From Longimicrobiaceae bacterium (GTDB lineage: Bacteria > Gemmatimonadota > Gemmatimonadetes > Longimicrobiales > Longimicrobiaceae): DNA of 64,000 nt. Below the pieces are notes generated by a model. That model was not told the DNA's origin. It searched no databases and saw only the letters and a program-made list of their open reading frames with translations. The DNA lies in the NCBI GenBank assembly GCA_036375715.1, contig DASVBS010000031.1, forward strand, positions 186,001 through 250,000. The letters run 5' to 3'. Positions 51,487 through 59,737 of the stretch are shown in pieces. Positions within the stretch are counted from its first letter, which is position 1. The number at the start of each line of letters is the position of its first letter. The translations under genes and the position numbers were made by a program.

Positions 51487-53000
51487 TGCCCCAGCTTCTC
51501 GATCAGGTTGACCGCGTCCGTCATGTCGAACGGTTTGACGAGATACGGCCTACCGGTGGTGATTCCCTGGGAGGTGCGGGCGCGGCCGAGGTCTCCGGTC
51601 ATCAACGCCGTGCGACCGCGAAGGGTAGGCATCGCCTCGAGCTGCTCGAGCAGGTGCAGGCCGTCGCCGGGCATGCGGGCGTCGACCAGGGCCGCGTCGA
51701 ACTGCTGCTCCTGCGCCAGTCGCAGCGCCTCGTAGGCATCCGCGGCCTGCACCACCTGATGACCTCGTCGCCCCAGGAAGAGGGCAATGGCCAGGCGGAG
51801 CGTCGGCTCGTCGTCCGCTACCAGCACCTTCAGCGGGCGTGCGGGGGTGGGGGCGACCGGCGCCGGAGAAGACTCCGGGAGCGGTGCGGCCGTCGGGCCG
51901 CAGCGGGGCAGTCGCACGAAGAAGGCGGCTCCCCGGCCTTCCTCGCTCTCGGCCATGATCTGGCCGCCGTGCTCGCGGATGATCTGCGCCGAGATCCCCA
52001 GCCCCAACCCCGAGTCGCGGCCCTGGCCGGCCACGTATCCATCGAAGATGTGGGGTAGCTTCTCGCGAGGAATCCCCGGTCCGTTGTCCACGACGGAGAG
52101 GACGACCCCTTCGGAAGACTCACGCGTGCGGACGATCAGCAGGCGATGGCCGGGCTTCGACGCGAGCGCTTGCTCGGCGTTGACGATCAGGTTGAGGATC
52201 ACCTGCTGCAGCGCACCCGCCTCTCCCATCACCGAAGAGAGGTTCTGGTCGAGGTCGCGGCGTACCTCGATGCCCGCGGTCTCGAGCGAGTAGCGCTGCA
52301 GCTCCAGCACGCGCTCCGCCTCGTGGGTGAGGTTGACCGGCTCGCGGCCGCTCACCCCCTGCTGACGCGCAAAGCTGAGGAGGTTCTCCACCACCCGCGC
52401 GATGCGGGTGCTCTCTTCCACGATGATCTCGAGCGCGCGCTGATGCTCGGCGCCGGTCACCTCCCGGGCGAGGAGTTGCGCAAAGCTCTTGATCGAAGCG
52501 AGCGGATTGTTGACCTCATGCGCGACTCCGGCGGCGAGCTCTCCCACAGCCGCAAGGCGTTCAGCACGGCGTCGCCGCTCTTCCTCTTCCGCCAGCAGCG
52601 AGCGGTCCTCCAGAACGAGCACCCCCCAGAGGTTCTCGCGGATGGTCAGGGAGCGCAGCCCCATCCACAGGCGCAGCTCTCCGCTGGGGCCGGCAAGAGT
52701 GCCGTCCCACTCGAAGCGGGTTTCGCCCGTCTGCATCTCCCGTCGATAGCGCTCGCCAAGGCCGGCCTCCTCCAGCTCCGGGCAGACCTCGCGAAAAAAG
52801 TCGAGGCTCACGATCTCGGCGTCCGCGCGGCCCAGGAGCGTCGTGGCCACCGGGTTCACCCGGACGACCTGCCCCTCCGCGTCGAGGAGCAGAACCGCCG
52901 CCGGGAGCGTGTCGAGCAGCACGAACAGGTCCCGCGCTTCGGGTTGCGCAGAGGGACTCGTCGGCTCGGCTTCCGACGTGGGTCCAGAATCGCTCAGCAT
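51483..53000 (-). CDS. PAS-histidine kinase-receiver hybrid, intact copy
   Basis: 505 residues: PAS (about 25-135), DHp with H161 in GVAHEVNNPLASIKSFAQLL, HATPase with N-box QVILNLIVNAEQAL, G1 DNGPGIPREKL and G2 GLGLGIS, and a C-terminal receiver (VLVADDEPTLRLAIALFLGRRGH, Asp in AALVDARMPG, LVKPFDM). No membrane segment, so it senses a cytoplasmic signal. Receiver at the C-terminus suggests a phosphorelay or feedback. Co-transcribed with the decayed copy and the EAL-HDOD gene. Confidence 0.93.
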   Translation of the reverse strand: MLSDSGPTSEAEPTSPSAQPEARDLFVLLDTLPAAVLLLDAEGQVVRVNPVATTLLGRADAEIVSLDFFREVCPELEEAGLGERYRREMQTGETRFEWDGTLAGPSGELRLWMGLRSLTIRENLWGVLVLEDRSLLAEEEERRRRAERLAAVGELAAGVAHEVNNPLASIKSFAQLLAREVTGAEHQRALEIIVEESTRIARVVENLLSFARQQGVSGREPVNLTHEAERVLELQRYSLETAGIEVRRDLDQNLSSVMGEAGALQQVILNLIVNAEQALASKPGHRLLIVRTRESSEGVVLSVVDNGPGIPREKLPHIFDGYVAGQGRDSGLGLGISAQIIREHGGQIMAESEEGRGAAFFVRLPRCGPTAAPLPESSPAPVAPTPARPLKVLVADDEPTLRLAIALFLGRRGHQVVQAADAYEALRLAQEQQFDAALVDARMPGDGLHLLEQLEAMPTLRGRTALMTGDLGRARTSQGITTGRPYLVKPFDMTDAVNLIEKLGQ

Positions 53001-53377
53001 ATGACTCCAGGAACTCGTTCCCAGTGGATATACAGGGTCGCTCCGTGTGCGGACGGAGGTCGAACCTGGCGGTTACGGCGGAGGGAGATAACTGCGTGGA
53101 TGGACGACGGGCGTGCTCCGGATTCGCAAATCCAGGCCGCGACGGCAGCACTGAAATCATACGGCGTGTCAGTCGCCCGAACAAGCCTCCCCGGCCGCCA
53201 GCGAATGCGAGCGGTGCCTGCGCCGCAATGGCGTCGGGCACCTTGGAATCCGCAAATCCGAGTATCGGCCGGTCACCCCCTCCGCTGGAGGGGGGAGGCA
53301 AGTCACTGGCGTGGAGCGCCGCGACGTGTATCCTACTCCCGAAAAGTGATCACCTGCTCCCCGACCTGTCCTCATCC
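53001..53377. other. Divergent promoter region with strong hairpin
   Basis: 377 nt between the minus-strand kinase genes and the plus-strand DinB gene. CCCCCTCC at 53276-53283 pairs perfectly with GGAGGGGG at 53287-53294 across a 3-nt loop. It lies about 85 nt before the DinB start and could fold in its leader. CGCAAATCC occurs twice (near 53131 and 53251). I found no gene here; a frame open through this region has no support. Confidence 0.45.
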
Positions 53378-53902
53378 ATGGACGACCTGCGTTATCCGAT
53401 CGGACGGTTTCGTTACGACCCGAGCGCCGGCGAAGAGGCACTCGGAGCTGCTATTGACCGGATCGCGGAGGTGCCCGCGCGGCTGCGGGAGGCTGTTCAG
53501 GGTCTGAGCGACGCGCAGCTGGACACTCGCTATCGACCCGGCGGATGGACGGTGCGCCAGGTGGTTCACCACGTGGCCGATAGCCACATCAACGCCTACG
53601 TGCGGCTACGGCTCGCGCTCACCGAGGAGACGCCCACCGTCCGACCCTATCAGGAAGGACGTTGGGCCGAGCTCGAGGACGCGCGTACCGCGCCCGTGGG
53701 AGTTTCGCTCAGATTGCTAGAGGTATTGCATGAACGCTGGGTGCGGTTGTTGAGGGCTCTGCCGAGCGATGCCATGCAGCGCCCCCTCCATCACCCGGGT
53801 CATGGGCAGCTCACGGTGTCTTTCCTGGTTCAGATGTACGCCTGGCACGGGCAGCACCACGTGGCGCACGTGACCCGGCTGCGCGAGCGGGAGGGCTGGT
53901 AG
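53378..53902 (+). CDS. DinB/YfiT-family metal-dependent enzyme
   Basis: 174 residues, the usual length for YfiT/BstA-type proteins. A four-helix bundle with metal-binding histidines: TVRQVVHHVADSHINAYVR and AWHGQHHVAHVTRL. The opening DLRYPIGRF is typical. In bacilli such proteins transfer bacillithiol; in other lineages the thiol cofactor and substrate are unknown. ATG at 53378 chosen by homology to the family start; the frame extends far upstream but without similarity. Confidence 0.85.
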   Translation: MDDLRYPIGRFRYDPSAGEEALGAAIDRIAEVPARLREAVQGLSDAQLDTRYRPGGWTVRQVVHHVADSHINAYVRLRLALTEETPTVRPYQEGRWAELEDARTAPVGVSLRLLEVLHERWVRLLRALPSDAMQRPLHHPGHGQLTVSFLVQMYAWHGQHHVAHVTRLREREGW

Positions 53903-53982
53903 GCACCCGCCTTGCAGCGATCGAGGCCAGCCGTCTGGAAGGTGAGGGCGGGGTTGAACGTGACGACAGCAACGGAGAAACG

Positions 53983-54666
53983 ATGAGAGCAACTCGCAAT
54001 GTTGCCGCGCTGATGGTCGTGGCGACGCTGGGTACCGGAGTGACCGCCTGCAGCAGCATGAATCGAACGGGGCGGGGTGCGGTGATCGGTGCTGCGGGCG
54101 GCGCAGCCGTGGGCGCGGTTATCGGCAACCAGGTGGGTTCCACCGCGCGCGGCGCCATCATCGGCGCGGCGGTTGGTGGTGCGGCGGGGGCCATCATCGG
54201 CCGGCAGATGGATCGTCAGGCGGAGGAGCTGGCCGCGAAGATCCCCGGCGCCACCGTGCAGCGGGTTGGTGAAGGGATCGTGGTGACCTTCGACTCGGGG
54301 CTGCTCTTCCCCTTCAACTCCACCGAGCTGCTTCCCGCGGGTCGGGAGAACCTGCTCAACCTGGCGGCGAGCCTGCGTGAGAATCCCGAGACCGAGGTGC
54401 TCATCGTCGGTCACACCGATGCCGTCGGGTCCGACGCCTACAACCAGACGCTCTCCGAGCGACGGGCCGAGTCCGCCGCCCAGATCCTGGCCGCGAACGG
54501 CGTCCCCCGCGATCGCATCCGCACTTCCGGCCGCGGCGAGCTCGAGCCCATCGCCGAGAACGAGACCGAGGCCGGCCGTCAGCAGAACCGCCGCGTCGAG
54601 GTCGCCATCTTCGCCAGCGAGGAGTACCGCGAGCGGCTGCTGCGGAACAATCCGGGTGGCGAGTAA
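53983..54666 (+). CDS. OmpA-family lipoprotein with glycine-zipper domain
   Basis: 227 residues. Lipobox at VTAC (Cys23), then a YMGG-type glycine zipper (AVIGAAGGAAVGAVIGNQVG, IIGAAVGGAAGAIIG) and an OmpA C-terminal peptidoglycan-binding domain (about 100-215: LFPFNSTELLPAGRENLLNLA, VGHTDAVGSDAYNQTLSERRAESA, NRRVEVAI). Links the outer membrane to the wall. The combination is common in lipoproteins of the YiaD group. A repeat element and terminator follow the stop. Confidence 0.93.
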   Translation: MRATRNVAALMVVATLGTGVTACSSMNRTGRGAVIGAAGGAAVGAVIGNQVGSTARGAIIGAAVGGAAGAIIGRQMDRQAEELAAKIPGATVQRVGEGIVVTFDSGLLFPFNSTELLPAGRENLLNLAASLRENPETEVLIVGHTDAVGSDAYNQTLSERRAESAAQILAANGVPRDRIRTSGRGELEPIAENETEAGRQQNRRVEVAIFASEEYRERLLRNNPGGE

Positions 54667-54672
54667 CGGCAG

Positions 54673-54853
54673 GGGTGACAAGGTGACAAGGTGGACGGGT
54701 GAACGGGTGAACGGGTGAACAAAGCGGAGGCCGGTATCCAGAACGATACCGGCCTCTTGCTTTGATCCACTTCGGGGTGCAGGGGACGAATCTCTCACCT
54801 TGTCACCTTGTCACCCCGTCACCTTGTCACCCGTTCACCCGTTCACGTCTCAC
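54673..54853. repeat. Intergenic element 4: inverted GGTGACAA/CGGGTGAA octamers around a terminator
   Basis: Left arm 54674-54720 has GGTGACAA twice, then CGGGTGAA three times. Right arm 54794-54853 has CACCTTGT, CACCTTGT, CACCCCGT, CACCTTGT and CCCGTTCA units in the opposite orientation. Unit length is 8 here rather than 7. A strong terminator hairpin sits between the arms. Starts 7 nt after the OmpA-gene stop. Confidence 0.85.
54721..54763. terminator. Bidirectional intrinsic terminator
   Basis: GAGGCCGGTATC at 54727-54738 pairs perfectly with GATACCGGCCTC at 54745-54756 around a 6-nt loop (CAGAAC); outer AAAGC/GCTTT extend it, giving a U-rich tail on both strands. The strongest terminator in the window, ending the OmpA-lipoprotein unit and possibly opposing transcription too. 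Confidence 0.85.
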
Positions 54854-54976
54854 CTCCCTCTCCCACTCCCTCTCCGCCGCGGCCTGTACGCGCTGGATCA
54901 GGGCGCGGGTGTCGGCGAGGCGGGTGCGGGCGGGGGATTGGGTAAGGATCTGCGTGGGAAGGTCGGTCGGCGACAT
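54827..54976 (-). CDS. Doubtful small protein
   Basis: 49 residues from ATG 54976 on the minus strand, preceded by AAGGAAA. The sequence is a single amphipathic helix (LADTRALIQRVQAAAEREWEREVR), but its last residues are encoded by the repeat arm of element 4. The rest of 54854-55165 (about 310 nt) shows no other gene. Given as a weak candidate only. Confidence 0.25.
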   Translation of the reverse strand: MSPTDLPTQILTQSPARTRLADTRALIQRVQAAAEREWEREVRRERVNG

Positions 54977-55165
54977 TGCTGTTTCCTTGGAATCCGGGAG
55001 CACTTCATCCTGCAGAAATTCTCGGCAGGTGGCGCAAAAGCATGAGTCCCCCGGAGCCGAATCCCGGAAGGGGATCGCTCTTTCCCCGGCAGGACTGGCG
55101 AAGCGGGTGAAAATCGGGCTAGGTTGGCGCTGCTCGGACCACCAGTATCGACCTGTTTGTTTCGC

Positions 55166-56131
55166 ATGAAGCGCATACTCACCGGATTCCAACCGTCCGG
55201 AATCCTTCATGTCGGCAACTATTTCGGCGCGATTCGCCCGATCGTGGAGATGCAGTCGCAGGGGGAGGTCTTTGTCTTCCTCGCCGATCTGCACGCCCTG
55301 ACCTCGCTCAAGGACCCTGAGAGGCTCCGGCACTACGTGCGCGAGGCGGCCATCGACCTGCTGGCCTGCGGTGTCGATCCCTCACGCACGATCTTCTGGC
55401 GCCAGTCGGACGTGCACGAGCACACGGAGCTCATGTGGGTGCTCCTCACGGTCACGCCGATGGGCCTGCTGGAACGCTGTCACGCGTACAAGGACAAGGT
55501 CGCGCGCGGGTTGCCGGCGGGGGCGGGCCTTTTCACCTATCCCGTGCTGCAGGCGGCCGACGTCCTGCTCTATGAGCCGGACCTCGTCCCGGTAGGGAAG
55601 GATCAGAAGCAGCACCTCGAGGTGACGCGCGACATCGCCATCAAGATCAACGAGACGTACGGCGAGGTGTTCCGCCTCCCGGAAGCGCATATTCCCGAGG
55701 AGATCGCGACCATTCCCGGCGTCGACGGCCAGAAGATGAGCAAGAGCTACGGCAACACTATTGACATCTTCATGGACGAGAAGGCGCTGCGGAAACGGGT
55801 GATGAGCATCGTCACCGACTCCACCCCGCTGGAGGCGCCCAAGGACCCGACCAACTCGACCATCGTGCAGCTCTATGCGCTGGTGGCCGAGCCGGAGCAG
55901 GTCGAGGTGATGCGCCAGGAGTTCCGCGCCGGCGGGGTCGGCTACGGCCACTTCAAGCAGCGCCTGTTCGAGCAGCTCTGGGAGTACTTCGCCCCGATCC
56001 GGGCGCGGCGGCAGGAGTTGCTGGACGACCCCGGCTATGTCGACGCCGTTCTGCGAGAGGGGGGCGAGCGGGCCCGCGCCATCGCAGCGGAGACGATGCA
56101 GCGTGTGCGTGAGGCAGTAGGGATACGCTGA
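55166..56131 (+). CDS. trpS: Tryptophanyl-tRNA synthetase
   Basis: 321-residue class I synthetase that charges tRNA-Trp. The HIGH-like signature is GFQPSGILHVGNYFGAI near the start and KMSKS occurs in VDGQKMSKSYGNTIDIF. LFTYPVLQAADVLLY and VPVGKDQKQHLEVTRDIA are typical of the bacterial TrpS. Start at ATG 55166, exactly at the family N-terminus; a GTG/ATG upstream (55124) has no support. Single-copy housekeeping gene. Confidence 0.97.
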   Translation: MKRILTGFQPSGILHVGNYFGAIRPIVEMQSQGEVFVFLADLHALTSLKDPERLRHYVREAAIDLLACGVDPSRTIFWRQSDVHEHTELMWVLLTVTPMGLLERCHAYKDKVARGLPAGAGLFTYPVLQAADVLLYEPDLVPVGKDQKQHLEVTRDIAIKINETYGEVFRLPEAHIPEEIATIPGVDGQKMSKSYGNTIDIFMDEKALRKRVMSIVTDSTPLEAPKDPTNSTIVQLYALVAEPEQVEVMRQEFRAGGVGYGHFKQRLFEQLWEYFAPIRARRQELLDDPGYVDAVLREGGERARAIAAETMQRVREAVGIR

Positions 56132-56147
56132 GACGTTCGCGGAGAAA

Positions 56148-56275
56148 CGGCTGTCGGCCGTCACCTATCGGCTATCGTTCCGGAACGGCTGGTCCTGGCT
56201 CCAGCTGTCGGGTCGACTGGCGGCCTGATACCGGTCCGGACTGTCCGGATCGATAGCTGAAAGCTGATAGCCGGG
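56148..56275. repeat. Intergenic element 5: inverted CTATCGG / GATAGCC units
   Basis: CTATCGGCTATCG at 56165-56177 on one side and CGATAGCTGAAAGCTGATAGCC at 56250-56271 on the other, facing opposite ways, with about 70 nt between. Weaker than elements 1, 3 and 4 but uses the same heptamer as element 2. Located after trpS. Confidence 0.6.
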
Positions 56276-56359
56276 CGGGACGGTCCCGCGGGGTGGCGGA
56301 AGGTACGACTTGTGCGACGCCCGCGCCCTCGAGGAGGGTCATCTAACGAGGAGCGAAAG

Positions 56360-56638
56360 ATGGTGGACGAGGCGCGGGAAGAGCGCGGGGACGACGAGGG
56401 AGTTCTCACCCTCGTATGCCTCAAATGCGGCCAGGAGTATTACTTTTCGGACGGTTCTCCCCCCGATGGCATGACCTGCGAGAAGTGCGGCAACGGGGTC
56501 TTCCGCGACTTCTACACCCACCAGGTGGGTGACGAAGCGTCGGACGATTTCGAGGACGAGACCGCCCGCGACATGAACCCCGATGATCCCGAAGGGGATA
56601 CCCTGCCGGGCGACGTACTGGATCTGAACCTTGATTGA
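56360..56638 (+). CDS. Small acidic zinc-ribbon protein
   Basis: 92 residues from ATG 56360 (GAGGAG upstream). Two CxxC knuckles, CLKCGQEYYF and CEKCGNGVF, would bind one zinc, as in FmdB-like or rubrerythrin-type ribbons. The C-terminal half is strongly acidic (DEASDDFEDETARD; MNPDDPEGD). Function unknown; it precedes dapA by 46 nt and may share its transcript. Confidence 0.7.
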   Translation: MVDEAREERGDDEGVLTLVCLKCGQEYYFSDGSPPDGMTCEKCGNGVFRDFYTHQVGDEASDDFEDETARDMNPDDPEGDTLPGDVLDLNLD

Positions 56639-56684
56639 ACCGCTCGCGGCCACGCCGATGCCCCGCGAGCAGCGGACGGATTCG

Positions 56685-57587
56685 ATGGCCACACCCCTCT
56701 TTGTCGGGTGCGCGGTAGCGCTCGTGACTCCATTCAGGCGGGACGGGATCGACGAGGACTGTCTCGCCGAGCTGGTCCGCTTCCACCTGCGCGAGCGTAC
56801 CGACGCGCTGGTGGTCAACGGCAGCACCGGCGAGGCGGCGACGATGTCGCCCGACGAGCAGCGCCGCGTGGCTGAGGTGGCGGTGAGCGCGACCGGCGGG
56901 CAGATCCCGGTGATCGTTGGTGCGGGTGGAGCTGACACGGCGGCCGTGTCGCGCCTGGCGCGGGCTGCTCGCGCGGCGGGCGCGGATGGACTGCTGCTCT
57001 CCCCTCCGCCGTACAGCAAGCCACCGCAGCGCGGAATCGTCGCACACTATCGGGCGGTGATGGACGCGGCCGACCTTCCTACCATCATCTACAACATTCC
57101 GGGCCGCACGGCGTGCAATATCCTCCCCGAGACGATCGAGGAGATCGCCAGCGACCCGCGGGTGGTCGGGGTCAAGGAGGCGAGCGGCGATATCGCGCAG
57201 ATCGCGGAGTTGCTGCGTCGGGTGGGTGATCGCCTCGCGGTGTACTCCGGCAACGACGATCAGGTGGTGCCGGTGATGTCTCTGGGGGGCAAGGGTGTGA
57301 TCTCCGTACTCGCCAACATCGCCCCCGCGGATGCCTCGCGGCTCGCCCACAGCTACCTCGATGGTCAGCTCGACGCCGCCCGCGATCTCCAGCTACGCTA
57401 CCTGCCGCTGATCCGCACTCTGTTCCGTGAGGCCAATCCGATCGTGGTTAAGGCAGCGGTGCGAGCGCTCGGCTTCAACGTGGGAGAGGTCCGCCTCCCC
57501 CTGGTCCCGGTCTCCGAGGAGGTCCGCCGGGAACTGTTGGAGCAGATGCGCGCTGCGGGCCTCCCCGTGGCGGAAGAGGGGGTTTGA
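56685..57587 (+). CDS. dapA: 4-hydroxy-tetrahydrodipicolinate synthase
   Basis: 300 residues. Condenses pyruvate with aspartate semialdehyde in lysine and peptidoglycan-precursor synthesis. Catalytic residues are visible: Schiff-base K164 in GVKEASGD and Y136 in YNIPGRT; NGSTGEAATMSPDE is the family's early motif. Start at ATG 56685 (ATPLFVG...) rather than the upstream ATG 56658. The stop overlaps the dapB ATG by one base. Confidence 0.96.
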   Translation: MATPLFVGCAVALVTPFRRDGIDEDCLAELVRFHLRERTDALVVNGSTGEAATMSPDEQRRVAEVAVSATGGQIPVIVGAGGADTAAVSRLARAARAAGADGLLLSPPPYSKPPQRGIVAHYRAVMDAADLPTIIYNIPGRTACNILPETIEEIASDPRVVGVKEASGDIAQIAELLRRVGDRLAVYSGNDDQVVPVMSLGGKGVISVLANIAPADASRLAHSYLDGQLDAARDLQLRYLPLIRTLFREANPIVVKAAVRALGFNVGEVRLPLVPVSEEVRRELLEQMRAAGLPVAEEGV

Positions 57588-58372
57588 TGTCGCTGAAGCT
57601 GGTGCTGAGCGGCGCGACGGGACGGATGGGCACCGCCCTGCGACGGCTGATCGAAGCGGACTCGGAGCTGGAGCTGGTGGGAGGGATCGATCGGGCCGAC
57701 GCAGCGGAGCGTGTCGGAGGCGTCCGCGTAGCCCCGCTGGCCTCCTCCGCCGATCTCATCCGCCAGGCTGACGCCGTGATCGATTTCTCGGCGCCAGCGT
57801 TCCTGGGCTCGCTGCTGCGCGAGCATTCGGAGTCGCTCGCGGGGAAGGCTCTGCTCGTGGGTACCACCGGCCTGGGCGACGCGGAACGCTCGCTCCTGCA
57901 GGCGCAGGCGGAACGCGGCCCGGTGCTGGTGGCCGCCAACTTCAGCGTCGCGGTGAACCTCGTGCTGATCCTGGCCGAGCAGGCCGCTCGGGTTCTCGGC
58001 CCCGAGTACGACGTGGAGATCGTGGAGGCGCACCATCGCCGCAAGGAGGACGCGCCGAGCGGCACAGCACTGGCTCTCGGTGAAGCGGTCGCGCGCGGCC
58101 GCTCGGTCGAACTGGGCTCGGTGCGCCGCGATGGGCGAAGTGGTCGACCCGGGGCACGGCCGGCGGGGGAGATCGGCTTTCACGCCATCCGCGGGGGCGA
58201 CCTGATCGGCGAGCACGACGTCATGTTCATCGGTGAGCTCGACCGGCTCACGCTTTCCCATCACGCCGCCGACCGCTCGCTCTTCGCGGCGGGGGCGCTA
58301 CGTGCCGCCCGCTGGCTGGTCGGCCGCCCTGCCGGGCAATACTCCATGCAAGACGTGCTCGGCCTCGGCTGA
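57587..58372 (+). CDS. dapB: 4-hydroxy-tetrahydrodipicolinate reductase
   Basis: 261 residues, the next step after DapA. Nucleotide-binding GATGRMGTALRRLIE at the N-terminus, GTTGL, and the catalytic EAHHRRKEDAPSGTALALGEA with the Lys-Asp-Ala-Pro-Ser-Gly-Thr motif. ATG 57587 overlaps the dapA stop. A second gene follows 2 nt on, so a dapA-dapB-mgtC-like operon is likely. Confidence 0.96.
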   Translation: MSLKLVLSGATGRMGTALRRLIEADSELELVGGIDRADAAERVGGVRVAPLASSADLIRQADAVIDFSAPAFLGSLLREHSESLAGKALLVGTTGLGDAERSLLQAQAERGPVLVAANFSVAVNLVLILAEQAARVLGPEYDVEIVEAHHRRKEDAPSGTALALGEAVARGRSVELGSVRRDGRSGRPGARPAGEIGFHAIRGGDLIGEHDVMFIGELDRLTLSHHAADRSLFAAGALRAARWLVGRPAGQYSMQDVLGLG

Positions 58373-58374
58373 AT

Positions 58375-59145
58375 GTGGCTGAATCCGGCGGCGAATCCCC
58401 GAACCTACCGTACCCGACCGTGGACGATCTCGCGGTGTGGCTCGGGATGAGTCCCGAGCTGGCGGAGGCGCTGCAACTCGACCTGCTGGGCCGCCTGGTG
58501 CTCGCGGCCCTGCTCGGAGGCCTCATCGGTCTGGAGCGAGAGATCCAGGCAAAGCCCGCCGGTCTACGCACCAACCTGCTCATCTGCATGGGGGCGGCTC
58601 TGTTGATGGAGGTTTCCGTGCGGGTGGGGGCCAACGTCACGGGTGGCGCGCGGTTGCCCGGTGGCGACGTGATCGGGGATCCGGGGCGAATTGCCGCGCA
58701 GATCGTCTCGGGGATCGGCTTCCTGGGCGCGGGGACCATCCTGCAATCGCGCGGCAGCATCACCGGCCTCACCACCGCAGCGACCATCTGGGTGGTTGCT
58801 GCGATCGGCATGGCGGTAGGAGCGCACGCCTACGTCGAGGCGATCGGAAGCGCCGTGCTGGTGGTAGTCACTCTCGTGGGGCTGGGCTGGCTCGAGGAGG
58901 CCCTGATCCGCCGACAGCGCGCCCAACGGTACGCGGTCACGATTGAGCCGTCCCAGGATCTCATTCGAGCTCTCGAGGAGCGGCTGGCGCAATCCGGCCT
59001 GCGTATCGAGTCGCAGTCGTACGAGCGCACGGCGGAGGGCGTCGAAATCTCTCTCGAGCTCTACGGACCCTCCAGGGAGCACGACGCGCTGATTCGCGAG
59101 CTGGCGACGAAAGCCGGCGTTCTGAGGGCGCGGCGGGAATCCTGA
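58375..59145 (+). CDS. MgtC/SapB-family membrane protein
   Basis: 256 residues: N-terminal extension, then about five membrane helices with the MgtC motifs LLGGLIGLEREIQAKPAGLRTNLLICMGAAL in outline and IVSGIGFLGAGTI, TGLTTAATIWVVAAIGMAVG. A C-terminal ACT-like soluble domain (about 175-256) follows. MgtC proteins modulate ATP synthase or magnesium homeostasis. GTG start at 58375. The cytoplasmic C-terminal domain is present, as in the longer branch of the family. Confidence 0.92.
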   Translation: MAESGGESPNLPYPTVDDLAVWLGMSPELAEALQLDLLGRLVLAALLGGLIGLEREIQAKPAGLRTNLLICMGAALLMEVSVRVGANVTGGARLPGGDVIGDPGRIAAQIVSGIGFLGAGTILQSRGSITGLTTAATIWVVAAIGMAVGAHAYVEAIGSAVLVVVTLVGLGWLEEALIRRQRAQRYAVTIEPSQDLIRALEERLAQSGLRIESQSYERTAEGVEISLELYGPSREHDALIRELATKAGVLRARRES

Positions 59146-59191
59146 GCCGCGGATCTCGCCGGCGTGATGCCCGGCCATCGGAGGGCGCTAT

Positions 59192-59683
59192 TTGGCATAT
59201 CTCCTGCTCGTCGTATTACAGTTCCTTGGTCTCGGGCTGATCGTCTTCGGCCTCCCCGGCTTGTGGGTGGAGGTCGCGGCCCTCATCGGCTACGCGTGGC
59301 TCACCGATTTCCGCACGGTCGGAGCTGTCGCCATCCTCGCGGTGTTGGGGATGGCGTTGCTCGCGGAGCTGGCCGAGCTGGTGCTCGGCGCTCGCTTCGC
59401 CAGGAAGTATGGTGGAGGCCGGAGGGCGGCCTGGGGGGCGGTCCTCGGTGGGATCGTGGGTGCGGTGGTCGGCCTTCCGCTGCCCCTGATCGGTAGCGTG
59501 GTGGGAGCCATGGTGGGCTCGTTTCTCGGCGCCTTCCTGCTCGAGCTTACCCGGCGGAAGGGCGCCGCGCCCGCGCTGCGGGTGGGTTGGGGTGCACTGC
59601 TCGGCTGGTGCACGGCCATCGCGCTGAAGGTCGGAGTGGGAATGGTGATCCTCGTCTTCACCCTGGCGACGGCTCTCCGATAG
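59192..59683 (+). CDS. DUF456-family membrane protein
   Basis: 163 residues, nearly all hydrophobic, with glycine-zipper repeats (GAVLGGIVGAVVGLPLPLIGSVVGAMVGSFLGAFL in outline). Start at TTG 59192 with GGAGGG upstream at 59178. The pattern of helices and the GxxG-rich centre match DUF456. Function unknown. Confidence 0.75.
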   Translation: MAYLLLVVLQFLGLGLIVFGLPGLWVEVAALIGYAWLTDFRTVGAVAILAVLGMALLAELAELVLGARFARKYGGGRRAAWGAVLGGIVGAVVGLPLPLIGSVVGAMVGSFLGAFLLELTRRKGAAPALRVGWGALLGWCTAIALKVGVGMVILVFTLATALR

Positions 59684-59737
59684 GCGGACTGCGCCGCCGT
59701 TCGGGCGAATCGATCCTTCCAGAAAGCGTCCGCACCG

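Noticed and set aside
51483-53000. PAS domain as a photoactive-yellow-protein-type sensor because of FFREVCPELEE near residue 68.
   Set aside because: The chromophore Cys in that family follows the Pro, here it precedes it, and the paralogue has Met at this place.
54827-55333. Minus-strand frame of 168 codons before trpS.
   Set aside because: Its first half is antisense to the start of trpS; only the short distal part (54827-54976) has its own start and is kept as a weak candidate.
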